Source: Hymenobacter tibetensis
GTDB lineage: Bacteria > Bacteroidota > Bacteroidia > Cytophagales > Hymenobacteraceae
Assembly (NCBI RefSeq): GCF_022827545.1
Contig: NZ_CP094670.1
Location: 62,001 to 126,000 of the forward strand
Length of the DNA: 64,000 bases
Direction of reading: 5' to 3'
Shown here: positions 16,729 through 25,740 of the stretch, piece by piece
Layout of the letters: each line of letters opens with the position of its first letter
Numbering within the stretch: position 1 is the first letter of the stretch
The notes under the pieces: generated by a model
What the model was told of the DNA's origin: nothing
The model's input: only the letters and a program-made list of their open reading frames with translations
Database searches by the model: none
Position numbers and translations under genes: made by a program

Positions 16729-18549
16729 ATGAATTCTCATTCCTCGAAAGCAAGGATATACAGTGTACTGCTAGCGCTGCTAAGCTTCAGTTGGGGCCAA
16801 ACGGTTGCTCAAACGGCCAGCCTTATCACCAACATCGACCACCGGGCTACCACTAGCCTGAATGGGAAGTGGAAAATCATCGTCGACCCCTACGAAACGG
16901 GCTTCTTCAGCTACCGCATGACCGAAGACCCGAACGGCTTCTTCAAAGACCGCAAGGCCAAGGATGCCACGGAACTGGTCGAGTACAACTTCGATATGTC
17001 CGATGAGCTGTATGTGCCTTCCGACTGGAACTCGCAGCGGGAGGATTTGAAGCTCTACGAAGGCACTATCTGGTATAAGAAGGCCTTTGACTACGCCAAG
17101 AAAGCCGCCACCAACCGCGTGTTTGTGCACTTTGGCGCCGTCAACTACGATGCGCATGTGTACCTCAACGGCAAGAAAATCGGCCGCCACGTAGGGGGCT
17201 TTACGCCATTCAACATGGAAGTCACGGACCTGCTGCAGGAGAAAGGCAACTTTCTAGTGGTGAAGGCCGACGACAAGCGCCTAAAGGAAGCCGTGCCTAC
17301 GCCCAACACCGACTGGTGGAACTACGGCGGCATCACCCGCGACGTGAAGCTGGTGGAAGTGCCCGCCACCTTTGTGGAAGACTACACCGTGCAACTCGCC
17401 AAAGGCAGCCTCAACAAGCTGGATGTGTGGGTGAAAACCAACGGCACCAGCCCCCAACCCGTCACGGTCAGCATTCCGGAAGCCAAGGTGAAGCTCTCCG
17501 GCACCCCCGACGCCAGCGGCATGGTGAAGCTGACGAGCAATGCCAAACTTAAACTATGGTCGCCGGAGAGTCCGAAGCTGTACAAGGTGCAGATTACGAG
17601 CGGCAGCGAAACTGTGGAAGATGAAATTGGCTTCCGCAGCATCGAAACCAAAGGCGCTGATATTCTGCTCAATAAGAAACCGGTGCTGCTCAAAGGCATC
17701 TGCATTCACGAAGAAATGCCGACCCGGGGCGCCCGCGCCTACAGCATGGAAGACGCCCAAACCCTGCTCGGCTGGGCCAAGGAACTAGGTTGCAACTACG
17801 TGCGCCTAGCGCACTACCCGCACAACGAAAACATGACCCGCCTGGCCGACAAGATGGGCCTCATGGTGTGGTCGGAAATTCCGGTGTACTGGACCATCGA
17901 TTGGGCTAATCCGGCTACGCTGGCTAATGCCAAGCAGCAGCTTACCGAGATGATTACGCGGGACAAAAACAAGGCGTCGGTGGTGCTTTGGTCGATGGCC
18001 AATGAAACACCGCTCAGCGACAGCCGCCTCAACTTCCTGAAGAGCCAGATCGAAACGGCCCGCCAGCTCGACAATACCCGCCTGATAACGGCTGCGCTGG
18101 AAGTGCACAACGCCACCGAAAACACCATGATGATTGACGACCCGCTGGGCCAGTACCTCGACGTGCTCGGCTGCAACGAGTACATCGGGTGGTACAGCCG
18201 CAAAATCGAGGACTGCGACAACATAACCTGGAAAACCACCTACGACAAGCCCCTTATCATCAGCGAAACCGGCGCCGACTGCGTGGCGGGTATGCACGGT
18301 GCAGCCACGGCCCGCTTCACCGAGGAGTTCCAGGACAACTTCTACCAGCACCAACTGGCCATGATCAAGCGCATTCCTTTCCTGCGCGGCGTCACCCCTT
18401 GGATCCTGGCCGATTTCCGCTCACCCCGCCGCCCCCTACCCGGTATTCAGGACTATTGGAACCGCAAAGGCCTGATTTCCGACCGTGGCGAACGAAAAAA
18501 GGCGTTCTACACCCTCCAGAAGTTCTACGCAGACTGGAAGCTGAAGTAA
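16729..18549 (+). CDS. Glycoside hydrolase family 2 (beta-glucuronidase/beta-galactosidase type)
   Basis: This 606-residue exported enzyme has a signal peptide ending near 'V-A-Q-T' (residue 28). Domains are a sugar-binding jelly roll (45-210), an immunoglobulin-like domain (215-305) and a TIM barrel (310-600). The acid/base is E426 in 'W-S-M-A-N-E' and the nucleophile is E513 in 'I-S-E-T-G-A-D'. 'D-W-W-N-Y-G-G-I-T-R-D-V' (195-206) is typical of GH2 beta-glucuronidases, which fits removal of glucuronate from rhamnogalacturonan side chains; beta-galactosidase remains possible. It is the first enzyme gene of the rightward arm, after the GH35 relic. Confidence 0.93.
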   Translation: MNSHSSKARIYSVLLALLSFSWGQTVAQTASLITNIDHRATTSLNGKWKIIVDPYETGFFSYRMTEDPNGFFKDRKAKDATELVEYNFDMSDELYVPSDWNSQREDLKLYEGTIWYKKAFDYAKKAATNRVFVHFGAVNYDAHVYLNGKKIGRHVGGFTPFNMEVTDLLQEKGNFLVVKADDKRLKEAVPTPNTDWWNYGGITRDVKLVEVPATFVEDYTVQLAKGSLNKLDVWVKTNGTSPQPVTVSIPEAKVKLSGTPDASGMVKLTSNAKLKLWSPESPKLYKVQITSGSETVEDEIGFRSIETKGADILLNKKPVLLKGICIHEEMPTRGARAYSMEDAQTLLGWAKELGCNYVRLAHYPHNENMTRLADKMGLMVWSEIPVYWTIDWANPATLANAKQQLTEMITRDKNKASVVLWSMANETPLSDSRLNFLKSQIETARQLDNTRLITAALEVHNATENTMMIDDPLGQYLDVLGCNEYIGWYSRKIEDCDNITWKTTYDKPLIISETGADCVAGMHGAATARFTEEFQDNFYQHQLAMIKRIPFLRGVTPWILADFRSPRRPLPGIQDYWNRKGLISDRGERKKAFYTLQKFYADWKLK

Positions 18550-18660
18550 AAGTGGCTGAACAGGCAGTAGGCAAAAAACAGTGACGTTCAGGTAGCAACT
18601 GGCTACCAATACCATACACTACGTACTGTGCGGCGTCGGCCGTAGCATCCGGACTTGGGT

Positions 18661-18688
18661 TGCGCCCATCGTAATGGGGATGGGCGCA
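18661..18688 (+). terminator. Possible terminator after GH2
   Basis: Perfect 10 bp arms (18661-18670 and 18679-18688) surround an 8-base loop in the 257 bp gap between GH2 and GH43. There is no T-run, so termination is uncertain. Confidence 0.4.
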
Positions 18689-18806
18689 CTAGGCAGAAAG
18701 AAGATGCTGCGCTTCTTCGGAAGGAATGGCTGGGCTGGCGTGGGAACCTGTCCGGCTAATGGTCGGCGCCGCACATCCGTAGCGTGTAATCAACCTAAAT
18801 TTTGTG

Positions 18807-19793
18807 ATGCGCATTCGTTTTCTCTTGCCGCTGCTGCTCAGTAGCTGGCCTATCGTCGCCAGTCAGGCACAACGGTCGTTGCCTGCGGACACCCTGCACG
18901 CACCCACCGCCGTGCTGCCCGGCGTGTACGCCGATCCGCACATTGCCGCCTATGGGCAGACCTACTACTTATACCCCACCACCGACGGGACGGAGGGATG
19001 GATGTCGACGGCGTTTACTTGCTGGTCGTCGCCGGACCTGAAAACGTGGAAGAAGGAAGGCGTCATCCTCGATTTGCCCCGCGACCTGACCTGGGCTAAA
19101 GCCCGCGCCTGGGCGCCAGCCATTGCCACTAAAGGCGGCAAGTACTATTACTATTATTCGGCCGATGCCAACATTGGCGTGGCCGTAGCCGACAAGCCCA
19201 CCGGCCCCTTTAAAGATCCGCTAGGCAAGCCCCTGATAGCCAAAGGTGCTTTCCAGGGCCAGACAATCGACCCGATGGTGCTGGTGGATGATGACGGAAC
19301 GGCCTACCTCTACTGGGGACAGGGGCAGTGCCACGTGGTGAAACTCAACGCCGACATGGTATCCTTCGACCCAGCGGCCGTGGTGGAGTTCAAGCCGCCA
19401 GGCTACAACGAGGGCTCGTTCGTGTTCAAGCGCCAAGGTAAGTACTACCTGATGTGGAGCGAGTACGACACCCGCGACCCGCGCTACTCCGTGGCCTACG
19501 CCACGGCCACCTCACCAATGGGCCCGTTCACGAAAGCCGAGAAAAACCCGGTGCTGAAGGGCAAAGGCGTGGTGAAAGGCGCCGGCCACCACTCGGTGTT
19601 GCAAGTGCCCGGCACCGACCAATGGGTGATGGCCTATCACCGCTTCCGTATCCCGGGCGGCAACGGCTACAACCGCGAAACCTGCCTTTCGCCCATGCGC
19701 TTCGACGCCCAAGGCAACATCCTGCCAGTCGATGTTTTCGAGGTCGTAAAGCCCACCAGAATCAAGCGTCCGGCTTCGTCAGTTCGGCCCTAA
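18807..19793 (+). CDS. Glycoside hydrolase family 43
   Basis: This 328-residue secreted five-bladed beta-propeller has a signal peptide ending near 'S-Q-A-Q' (22). The three acidic residues of the family are in place: base D43 in 'Y-A-D-P-H-I', pKa modulator D155 in 'T-I-D-P-M', and acid E202 in 'N-E-G-S-F'. No carbohydrate-binding module is attached. In pectin loci such enzymes are usually alpha-L-arabinofuranosidases or beta-galactosidases acting on RG-I side chains; the exact linkage is not readable from sequence. The ATG at 18807 is used, with a GTG directly before it. GH105 follows after 104 bp. Confidence 0.92.
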   Translation: MRIRFLLPLLLSSWPIVASQAQRSLPADTLHAPTAVLPGVYADPHIAAYGQTYYLYPTTDGTEGWMSTAFTCWSSPDLKTWKKEGVILDLPRDLTWAKARAWAPAIATKGGKYYYYYSADANIGVAVADKPTGPFKDPLGKPLIAKGAFQGQTIDPMVLVDDDGTAYLYWGQGQCHVVKLNADMVSFDPAAVVEFKPPGYNEGSFVFKRQGKYYLMWSEYDTRDPRYSVAYATATSPMGPFTKAEKNPVLKGKGVVKGAGHHSVLQVPGTDQWVMAYHRFRIPGGNGYNRETCLSPMRFDAQGNILPVDVFEVVKPTRIKRPASSVRP

Positions 19794-19897
19794 CGCCGGA
19801 ACCCATAATGAAAAGCGAATCACCAGAGTAGCAAGGTGTCTGCACAACCACACGTCGGCATCCAGCCAGTGAAATTGACACACGCCCCACTTCAGCC

Positions 19898-21064
19898 ATG
19901 ACAACCTACAAACGCCTGATGGGCATCGCCTTGCTGGCTGCTGCCGGCCTGCTAAGCACTAGTTGCGCCACCTCCCAGAAAACTGCTGGCTCCAGCGTGC
20001 AATTCACGCAGCCCAAGCAAGCCGAAGTGCTGGCGCTACTCACCAAAGTAAACGACCACTGGCAGGCTGGGCACCCGGCGCAGGTACGTTCGTTTTGGGA
20101 CGAGGCCGCCTACCAAACCGGCAACATGGCCGCGTACGCCGTGACGAAAAACGAGAAGTACCGCCAGTATGCCGAGGATTGGGCCGTGCACAACCAGTGG
20201 AAAGGCGCCACCTCCGACGATAAAGCCAACTGGAAGTACAAGTACGGCGAAACGCCTGAATACGTGCTGTTTGGCGATTGGCAGGTGTGCTTCCAAACCT
20301 ACATCGACCTGTATGCCCTCAAGCCGGAGCCGGAGCGTATTGCCCGGGCCCGCGAGGTGATGGAGTACGAAATGAGCACTGACCGCAACGACTATTGGTG
20401 GTGGGCCGACGGCCTCTACATGGTGATGCCGGTGATGACCAAGCTGTACGGCGTAACGAAAAACCCGCAGTACCTGAGCAAGATGCAGGAGTATTTCAGC
20501 TATGCCAACAGCATCATGCACGACCCCGAAACCGGCCTCTACTACCGCGACGCTAAATACGTGTACCCCCAGCACAAGTCGGTGAACGGCAAAAAGGACT
20601 TCTGGGCCCGCGGCGACGGGTGGGTACTGGCGGCGCTGGCCAAAGTGCTTGAAGACCTGCCCCCCAACCACCCAACCCGCGCCGAGTACTTAAGCAAGTA
20701 CCAGGGGTTAGCGGCTGCCATCAAAACCTCGCAACAGCCCGAAGGCTACTGGACGCGCAGCCTGCTCGACCCGCAGCACGCCCCCGGCCCGGAAACCAGC
20801 GGCACCGCTTTCTATACCTATGGTTTGCTATGGGGCATCAACAACGGCGTACTGAAAAAAAGTGAGTACCTGCCGACAGTGCAAAAAGCCTGGCACTACC
20901 TCACCACCACGGCCTTACAGCCCGACGGCACCCTCGGCTACGTGCAGCCCATCGGCGAGAAAGCCATTCCCGGCCAGGTAGTAGACAAGAGCTCGACGTC
21001 TAACTTCGGAGTGGGAGCTTTTCTGCTGGCCGCCAGTGAGATGTACCGCTACCTCGATAAATAG
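19898..21064 (+). CDS. GH105 unsaturated rhamnogalacturonyl hydrolase (GH88/GH105 clan)
   Basis: This 388-residue lipoprotein has lipobox 'S-T-S-C' (Cys23), so it is anchored in the envelope. The (alpha/alpha)6 barrel shows 'W-W-W-A-D-G-L-Y-M' (167-175) with D171 equivalent to the catalytic Asp of YteR, then 'F-W-A-R-G-D-G-W' and 'E-T-S-G-T-A-F-Y'. The family hydrates the double bond of 4,5-unsaturated galacturonosyl-rhamnose made by rhamnogalacturonan lyases. No lyase gene is present in the window, so the substrate must come from a lyase elsewhere or outside the cell. This gene is the strongest pointer to RG-I as the target. Confidence 0.94.
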   Translation: MTTYKRLMGIALLAAAGLLSTSCATSQKTAGSSVQFTQPKQAEVLALLTKVNDHWQAGHPAQVRSFWDEAAYQTGNMAAYAVTKNEKYRQYAEDWAVHNQWKGATSDDKANWKYKYGETPEYVLFGDWQVCFQTYIDLYALKPEPERIARAREVMEYEMSTDRNDYWWWADGLYMVMPVMTKLYGVTKNPQYLSKMQEYFSYANSIMHDPETGLYYRDAKYVYPQHKSVNGKKDFWARGDGWVLAALAKVLEDLPPNHPTRAEYLSKYQGLAAAIKTSQQPEGYWTRSLLDPQHAPGPETSGTAFYTYGLLWGINNGVLKKSEYLPTVQKAWHYLTTTALQPDGTLGYVQPIGEKAIPGQVVDKSSTSNFGVGAFLLAASEMYRYLDK

Positions 21065-21300
21065 CATTGCCTGCCCCACGGAAGTTTGTTGCTGCCCTCA
21101 GTAAACCGTTACGGCCTCTACGAGTTGGAAACGCCGATTTTAGCTCGCAGGCGAAGTAAAGGTGGGTTTATCAGGCGTATCTGCTGACAGTAGCTGTGCT
21201 AGAAACGCAAGCCTGAACAAGCAGTTGGGTGTGCTGAAACCCTTCTGGGCCTGCACAGCCCCCGACTATTCTTACATTCTTACTCCCCACGCGCTACACG

Positions 21301-22302
21301 ATGAAAAACAGGTGGTTGTTGCTGGTAAGCTGTTTGTCGTTTCCCGTGCTGGCAGTGGCACAGCGAGCAGCGCCGCCAGTTGTCCGGAAGAATATCCCGC
21401 TGGATTCCATAGGATTAAGCGACCCGTACATTCTGGCCGATGTGAAAAGCCGCCAATACTACATGACGGGCACGGGCGGGCTGTTGTGGAAGAGTCCTGA
21501 TTTGAAGCGGTGGGAAGGCCCGTACCAAGTAGCCAAGCCCGATCCACGTTCTTGGATGGGCCCCAAGCCCATGATCTGGGCCGCAGAAATCCATTCGTTC
21601 AAAGGCAAGTATTACTATTTCGCCACGTTCACCAACCGCGACCTGAAAGTGGACACCGTACAGGGAGTTGCGCTGGAACGGCGAGCCAGCCACGTCTTGG
21701 CCAGCAACACGGCCGAAGGGCCCTACACCCCACTCAACGGCGCGAATTACTTGCCGGCCAACAAGCTCACCCTGGATGGGACCTTCTGGATCGACAAAAA
21801 CGGGAAGCCCTATTTGATCTATTGCCATGAGTGGCTACAAATCTTGGATGGGACCATCGAGAAGATAGCGCTGAAGCCCGATTTGAGTGGCACGCTAGGA
21901 ACCGGCAAGGTGTTGTTTCGCGCCAGCGAATCGCCTTGGAGCCGGGAGAAAGACAAAAACGGCCAAGACCGCCCCAACAAAGTAACTGATGGCCCGTGGT
22001 TGTTCCGCACCACAACCGGGCGGCTGGGTATGCTCTGGACCAGTTGGGTGTATGACGTGTACACCCAAGGGGTGGCCTACTCCCAAAACGGCACCCTGGA
22101 TGGCCCCTGGGTGCAAGAGAAACAGCCGCTCACCCCGCCCAACTACGGCCACGGCATGCTGTTCCGCACCTTTGATGGCAAGTGGCTGATGTCCGTTCAC
22201 AGCCACAAAGATATCAACGGCAAGTACCGCCGTATCCCGCACCTGTTCGAAGTGGATTTGTCGGGTGATAAGCTGGTGTTGGGCAAGCCATACCGGCCCT
22301 AA
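21301..22302 (+). CDS. Glycoside hydrolase family 43 (second)
   Basis: This 333-residue secreted beta-propeller has a signal peptide ending at 'A-V-A-Q' (21). The likely catalytic acids are D41 ('L-S-D-P-Y-I'), D159 ('L-D-G-T-F-W-I-D') and E177 ('Y-C-H-E-W'). It differs clearly from the GH43 at 18807, so the two should have different linkages or belong to different subfamilies; arabinan or galactan side-chain trimming is likely. It ends the rightward arm and is followed by a very long perfect palindrome. Confidence 0.92.
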   Translation: MKNRWLLLVSCLSFPVLAVAQRAAPPVVRKNIPLDSIGLSDPYILADVKSRQYYMTGTGGLLWKSPDLKRWEGPYQVAKPDPRSWMGPKPMIWAAEIHSFKGKYYYFATFTNRDLKVDTVQGVALERRASHVLASNTAEGPYTPLNGANYLPANKLTLDGTFWIDKNGKPYLIYCHEWLQILDGTIEKIALKPDLSGTLGTGKVLFRASESPWSREKDKNGQDRPNKVTDGPWLFRTTTGRLGMLWTSWVYDVYTQGVAYSQNGTLDGPWVQEKQPLTPPNYGHGMLFRTFDGKWLMSVHSHKDINGKYRRIPHLFEVDLSGDKLVLGKPYRP

Positions 22303-22360
22303 AAGCACAGAACAAGTTCAGCCACTGAGGTCGGTGGAAGCAAACAGTCAGTAACTGGTT

Positions 22361-22414
22361 AACCGGTAAAGCAACAGGGCGGCCCCGCGGGGCCGCCCTG
22401 TTGCTTTACCGGTT
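22361..22414. terminator. 54 bp perfect palindrome at the end of the pectin PUL
   Basis: Positions 22361-22387 and 22388-22414 are exact reverse complements with no loop. In RNA this folds into a stem of about 25 pairs with a GC-rich tip. It starts 58 bp after the GH43 stop and closes the PUL, so terminator or 3' stabiliser is the simplest reading. Confidence 0.75.
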
Positions 22415-22593
22415 TGGCTAAGACCCTTCCGTATCCGGGCTAGGGGTACACTGAGCAGCAAATGCGTCCCTGGAAAAAAGTAGGTGCGCCCCCTTATTTA
22501 TGATATTTACCCATATTACTCGCGAATAACTGGATAGGCATAGCAGCCAACTTCTGTTTAACGCACTTATACTCTCAACATTCTAAACGCTTT

Positions 22594-22923
22594 ATGGACG
22601 CCTCACAGCCTCAGCTCTTTGTGCACCACGTTCTGTTTTACATGCCCGCCACGGCCACCGACGCCGACAAAGCCCAACTGCTGAAAGGACTGCAGAGTAT
22701 GCAGCGCATTTCTTCCATTAAACAAGCGCATATTGGCACCCCAGCCGCCACCACCCGCGACGTAATTGAGCGCAGCTACACCTACTCCTGGTTGTGCCTG
22801 TTCGATAGTGCCGCCGATGAGGAGAGCTATCAGGTAGACCCCATTCACGACGAGTTTCGCACCCAGTATGCGCAGTATTGGGAGAAGGTTGTGATTTACG
22901 ATGCCATTGGCCCTTTGTCTTGA
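22594..22923 (+). CDS. Dabb (stress-responsive alpha/beta barrel) family protein
   Basis: This 109-residue dimeric ferredoxin-like protein shows family hallmarks: N-terminal 'H-H-V-L-F-Y-M', 'I-G-T-P-A-A-T-T-R-D-V-I-E-R-S-Y', 'F-D-S-A-A-D-E-E-S-Y' and the end 'W-E-K-V-V-I-Y-D'. Bacterial members are mostly of unknown function; a few relatives are small cyclases or stress proteins. It stands alone, with its own terminator 5 bp behind the stop. Confidence 0.93.
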   Translation: MDASQPQLFVHHVLFYMPATATDADKAQLLKGLQSMQRISSIKQAHIGTPAATTRDVIERSYTYSWLCLFDSAADEESYQVDPIHDEFRTQYAQYWEKVVIYDAIGPLS

Positions 22924-22927
22924 GCCT

Positions 22928-22959
22928 GAAAGCGCCGTGGCTTTTGCTACGGCGCTTTC
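22928..22959 (+). terminator. Terminator of the Dabb gene
   Basis: Perfect 11 bp arms (22928-22938 and 22949-22959) with a 10-base loop, starting 5 bases after the stop codon. Confidence 0.7.
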
Positions 22960-23037
22960 CTTGCTACTGGTTGCCTCACGCTGGCCCCGCTAGCACTTCT
23001 GCCTTGCCTTCCTGCTTTCGCCTGCCACCCGCGCGCC

Positions 23038-23910
23038 ATGAACAACCAGATTCCGACGTACCAGCTGCACATGTTTGCCCACCACGATGAGGTGGCAACC
23101 GAGGTGTTCTGCCCGGAGCCTTGTGCTGGCGGGAGTGGACGCGCAGCGGCCCCCATCGATCTGCCGTACCGCAGCAACTACTACAAAATCAGCCTTTGCT
23201 TGCGCGGAACGGCCGAGCTACAAGTTAATCTGCAAACCTCGGTGGTTGGGCCTGGTTGCCTGGTGGTCGTCACGCCTAACATCATCAAGCAGTGGACGCG
23301 TATCTCCGACGACTACGAAACGCTGTCGGTGTTTTTCACCAGCGACTTTATCACTGCCAACAACGCGCACGTGGGCAAGCTCGGTTTTTTGCTGAACCCG
23401 TCGGCGTATGTGCTGCCGCTTACTGACCCGGAAGCGGAGAACATTGCCGCTTCTTTTCGTTTTCTGCAGCAGAAATACCGCACCCCACACGCCAACCGCC
23501 GGGATATTGTCAAAAACATCATCAACGGGCTGCTGTACGAAATAAGCGGCCTATACGAGCAGCAACCCGCTCCGCCAGCCGTGGCGCATCCTCGGAGCCA
23601 GGGACTAACCACCGAGTTCAAGCAACTGCTCCACACCCACAGCGCGTCGGCGCGCAGCGTAACGTTCTACGCCGACAAGCTCTGCGTCTCGCCGAAGTAC
23701 CTAACCGAAATGGTGCGGGAAGTAACCGGCAAAACGGCCAGCGACCTGATAACCGAAGCCGTAGTCTTGCAAGCCAAAGCGCTATTGCAAACCACCACGC
23801 TCCCAATGACTCAGATAGCCAACGAGCTGCACTTCACCGACCAGTTTGCTTTCAGCCGGTTTTTCAAGAAGAGCACCGGCCTTTCGCCTACTGCTTACAA
23901 GCAAGCGTAG
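23038..23910 (+). CDS. AraC family transcriptional regulator
   Basis: This 290-residue cytosolic regulator has an N-terminal cupin-like sensor domain (about 35-160, with 'R-G-T-A-E-L-Q-V' and 'V-V-T-P-N-I-I-K') and a C-terminal double helix-turn-helix (about 190-290). The first HTH is 'V-T-F-Y-A-D-K-L-C-V-S-P-K-Y-L-T' and the second ends 'F-A-F-S-R-F-F-K-K-S-T-G-L-S-P'. The effector is unknown. It could regulate the quinone-reductase-like gene 180 bp downstream, or the pectin PUL, whose own regulator is not apparent. Confidence 0.95.
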   Translation: MNNQIPTYQLHMFAHHDEVATEVFCPEPCAGGSGRAAAPIDLPYRSNYYKISLCLRGTAELQVNLQTSVVGPGCLVVVTPNIIKQWTRISDDYETLSVFFTSDFITANNAHVGKLGFLLNPSAYVLPLTDPEAENIAASFRFLQQKYRTPHANRRDIVKNIINGLLYEISGLYEQQPAPPAVAHPRSQGLTTEFKQLLHTHSASARSVTFYADKLCVSPKYLTEMVREVTGKTASDLITEAVVLQAKALLQTTTLPMTQIANELHFTDQFAFSRFFKKSTGLSPTAYKQA

Positions 23911-24089
23911 CGCTGGCAGTTCCCGCCATTTAGCCAAACTCTACCGTCTTCTGGCCATGTCGCTCGTGCGGGCCAGCGAGGAACTTTGCTCATACAATAG
24001 CAGGTGCTCCACTACTTGCTCATCGGCCGTGCAGCAGGTGGCGGAGGGTGCTATTGCAGCGTTTTGTTCCACTTGATAAGACTGTTTGT

Positions 24090-24950
24090 ATGATTTTGAT
24101 AACTGGTGCCACTGGCCACCTTGGCCGAGCCGTGCTGCAAACCCTAGCCGCTACAACCAGCCCCCACCACCTGGTGGCCCTGGTCCGCGATGCCGATAAA
24201 GCCGCTGACTTGCACGCTCAAGGCATACACATCCGCGTGGGCGACTACAGCGACCGGGCTTCCCTGGACCGGGCAATGGAGGGCGTCACGAAGGTGCTGC
24301 TGATTTCGGGCGGCGGTGAAGCGGACGCCCTCCAACAGCACTACAACGTGGTGGACGCCGCCCGCCAGGCCGGCGTGCAGTGCCTGGCCTACACCAGCCG
24401 CGCCCTGAAAGACCCCAGCACGCTCACCAACCAGTTGATGGAAAGGCACTTCCAAACCGAAGACTATATCAAGGCCAGCGGCTTGCCCTACGTGCTGTTC
24501 CGCAACATCCTGTACATGGAAGCCCTGCCGCAGTTCACGGGGCCGCAGGTCTTGGCCACCGGCATTATCTTGCCAGCCGGGGAGGGCAAGGTAGCCTTTG
24601 CCTTGCGCAGCGAAATGGGCGAAGCCATTGCGCACGCCCTGCTGGAAAATACTTGCGCCAACAACACCTACTACCTCACGGGTGGCGAAGCGTATTCATT
24701 CCATGATGTTGCGGCCGCCTTAACTACGCTCTCTGGAAAACCAGTGGCCTACACCCCCGTGGAAGCCGCCGAATTCGAGAAGCAGCTGGCGGGCCGGGGC
24801 GTACCCGCCGTGGTGGTGCCGCGCATTGTGGGCTTCATGACCGATATCAAGCACGGCCAGGAAGAAATAGTAAGCTCGGATTTAGAGCAGCTACTAGGCC
24901 GCAAACCGGCCACCTTATCAGAGGGAATAGCCAGCATATTCAGTTTGTAA
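24090..24950 (+). CDS. NAD(P)H-binding atypical SDR, quinone reductase QOR2-like
   Basis: This 286-residue NmrA-type protein starts directly with its dinucleotide motif 'G-A-T-G-H-L-G' at residues 6-12, which decides the ATG at 24090. The sequence follows the YtfG/QOR2 group: 'G-D-Y-S-D' near 50, 'Y-T-S-R-A-L-K-D', 'L-P-Y-V-L-F-R-N' and 'Y-Y-L-T-G-G'. Such enzymes reduce quinones with NADPH without the Tyr-Lys active pair of classical SDRs. A detoxification role is inferred. It sits between the AraC and Crp/Fnr regulators. Confidence 0.88.
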   Translation: MILITGATGHLGRAVLQTLAATTSPHHLVALVRDADKAADLHAQGIHIRVGDYSDRASLDRAMEGVTKVLLISGGGEADALQQHYNVVDAARQAGVQCLAYTSRALKDPSTLTNQLMERHFQTEDYIKASGLPYVLFRNILYMEALPQFTGPQVLATGIILPAGEGKVAFALRSEMGEAIAHALLENTCANNTYYLTGGEAYSFHDVAAALTTLSGKPVAYTPVEAAEFEKQLAGRGVPAVVVPRIVGFMTDIKHGQEEIVSSDLEQLLGRKPATLSEGIASIFSL

Positions 24951-24967
24951 GCTTTTGGTTTTTAGGG

Positions 24968-25021
24968 GAAGCCGTAACGGATAAAGTAGGGCCATGGGTT
25001 CTGCTTGTCTATTACGGCTTC
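24968..25021. repeat. Inverted repeat between SDR and crp genes
   Basis: Perfect 10 bp arms (24968-24977 and 25012-25021) are separated by 34 bases. The long spacer argues against a simple terminator. It may be an operator pair or chance. Confidence 0.3.
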
Positions 25022-25160
25022 TTCCATTAGGGCTAAGCTCTTTGGCTGGACAAGGTGGTTGGGTGGAAGTTTAACGCGGGCGAGATACTTTCATGCCCTG
25101 AGCAGCACATGCCAGTACATTCGTTACGGCCTTCCGCCTGGGCACTTATTCGTAGAGAAA

Positions 25161-25724
25161 ATGCAACAACAACTTCGGGAGCATCTGGAAAAAGTAGTTT
25201 CGCTCACCGATGACGAGTTTGCCTTTGTGCTGGCGCGCTTCACCCTGAAACGGTTCAAGAAACACCAGTTTCTGGTTCAAGAAGGCGAGCCAGTGAAGTA
25301 CAACTATTTTGTGGTGTCGGGGCTATTGAAGCTGGTGTATACCGATGCTTCTGGTAAGCCGCATTTGCTTGCCTTTGCCATGGAAGACTGGTGGGAAAGC
25401 GACCTGCAAGCCTATTACACCCAAACGCCCGCCACCCTCTCGCTGGAGTGCCTCGAAGATACCACGGTGCTTTGCTTGTCGTTGGCAGACTACCACACGC
25501 TCTGCGCTGAACTGCCCCAGTTGGCGCGTTTCTTCCTGCAAAAAGCGACGTTAGGGGCCATTGCCGCCCAGCAACGGCTTTTATCGTTGCTCACCACTTC
25601 CGCTCAAGCGCGCTACGAACAGCTGCTGCGCAAGTACTCCGAGCTGGGACAACGGGTTTCTAAAACCTTGCTGGCTTCTTACCTGGGCGTGTCTCGTGAA
25701 ACGCTAAGCCGGCTTACTGCTTAG
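25161..25724 (+). CDS. Crp/Fnr family transcriptional regulator
   Basis: This 187-residue regulator has a cyclic-nucleotide-binding fold (about 20-130; 'F-L-V-Q-E-G-E-P-V-K-Y-N-Y-F-V-V-S-G') and a C-terminal winged HTH ending 'V-S-K-T-L-L-A-S-Y-L-G-V-S-R-E-T-L-S-R'. The cAMP phosphate-loop 'R-x-A' is absent, as in most Bacteroidota members, so another signal is likely. I chose the ATG at 25161; 52 upstream in-frame codons look non-coding. A perfect TGTGA-N6-TCACA site starts at the base after its stop codon. Confidence 0.93.
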   Translation: MQQQLREHLEKVVSLTDDEFAFVLARFTLKRFKKHQFLVQEGEPVKYNYFVVSGLLKLVYTDASGKPHLLAFAMEDWWESDLQAYYTQTPATLSLECLEDTTVLCLSLADYHTLCAELPQLARFFLQKATLGAIAAQQRLLSLLTTSAQARYEQLLRKYSELGQRVSKTLLASYLGVSRETLSRLTA

Positions 25725-25740
25725 TGTGACCTACATCACA
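25725..25740. promoter_or_regulatory. CRP-type operator TGTGA-N6-TCACA
   Basis: The 16 bp site matches the classical CRP consensus exactly, lies one base after the crp-like stop codon, and is 108 bp upstream of the RidA start. A second small palindrome (ACGAT-A-ATCGT, 25740-25750) overlaps its end. The obvious reader is the protein encoded just before it, whose recognition helix has the R-E-x-x-x-R pattern (R-E-T-L-S-R). Confidence 0.65.
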
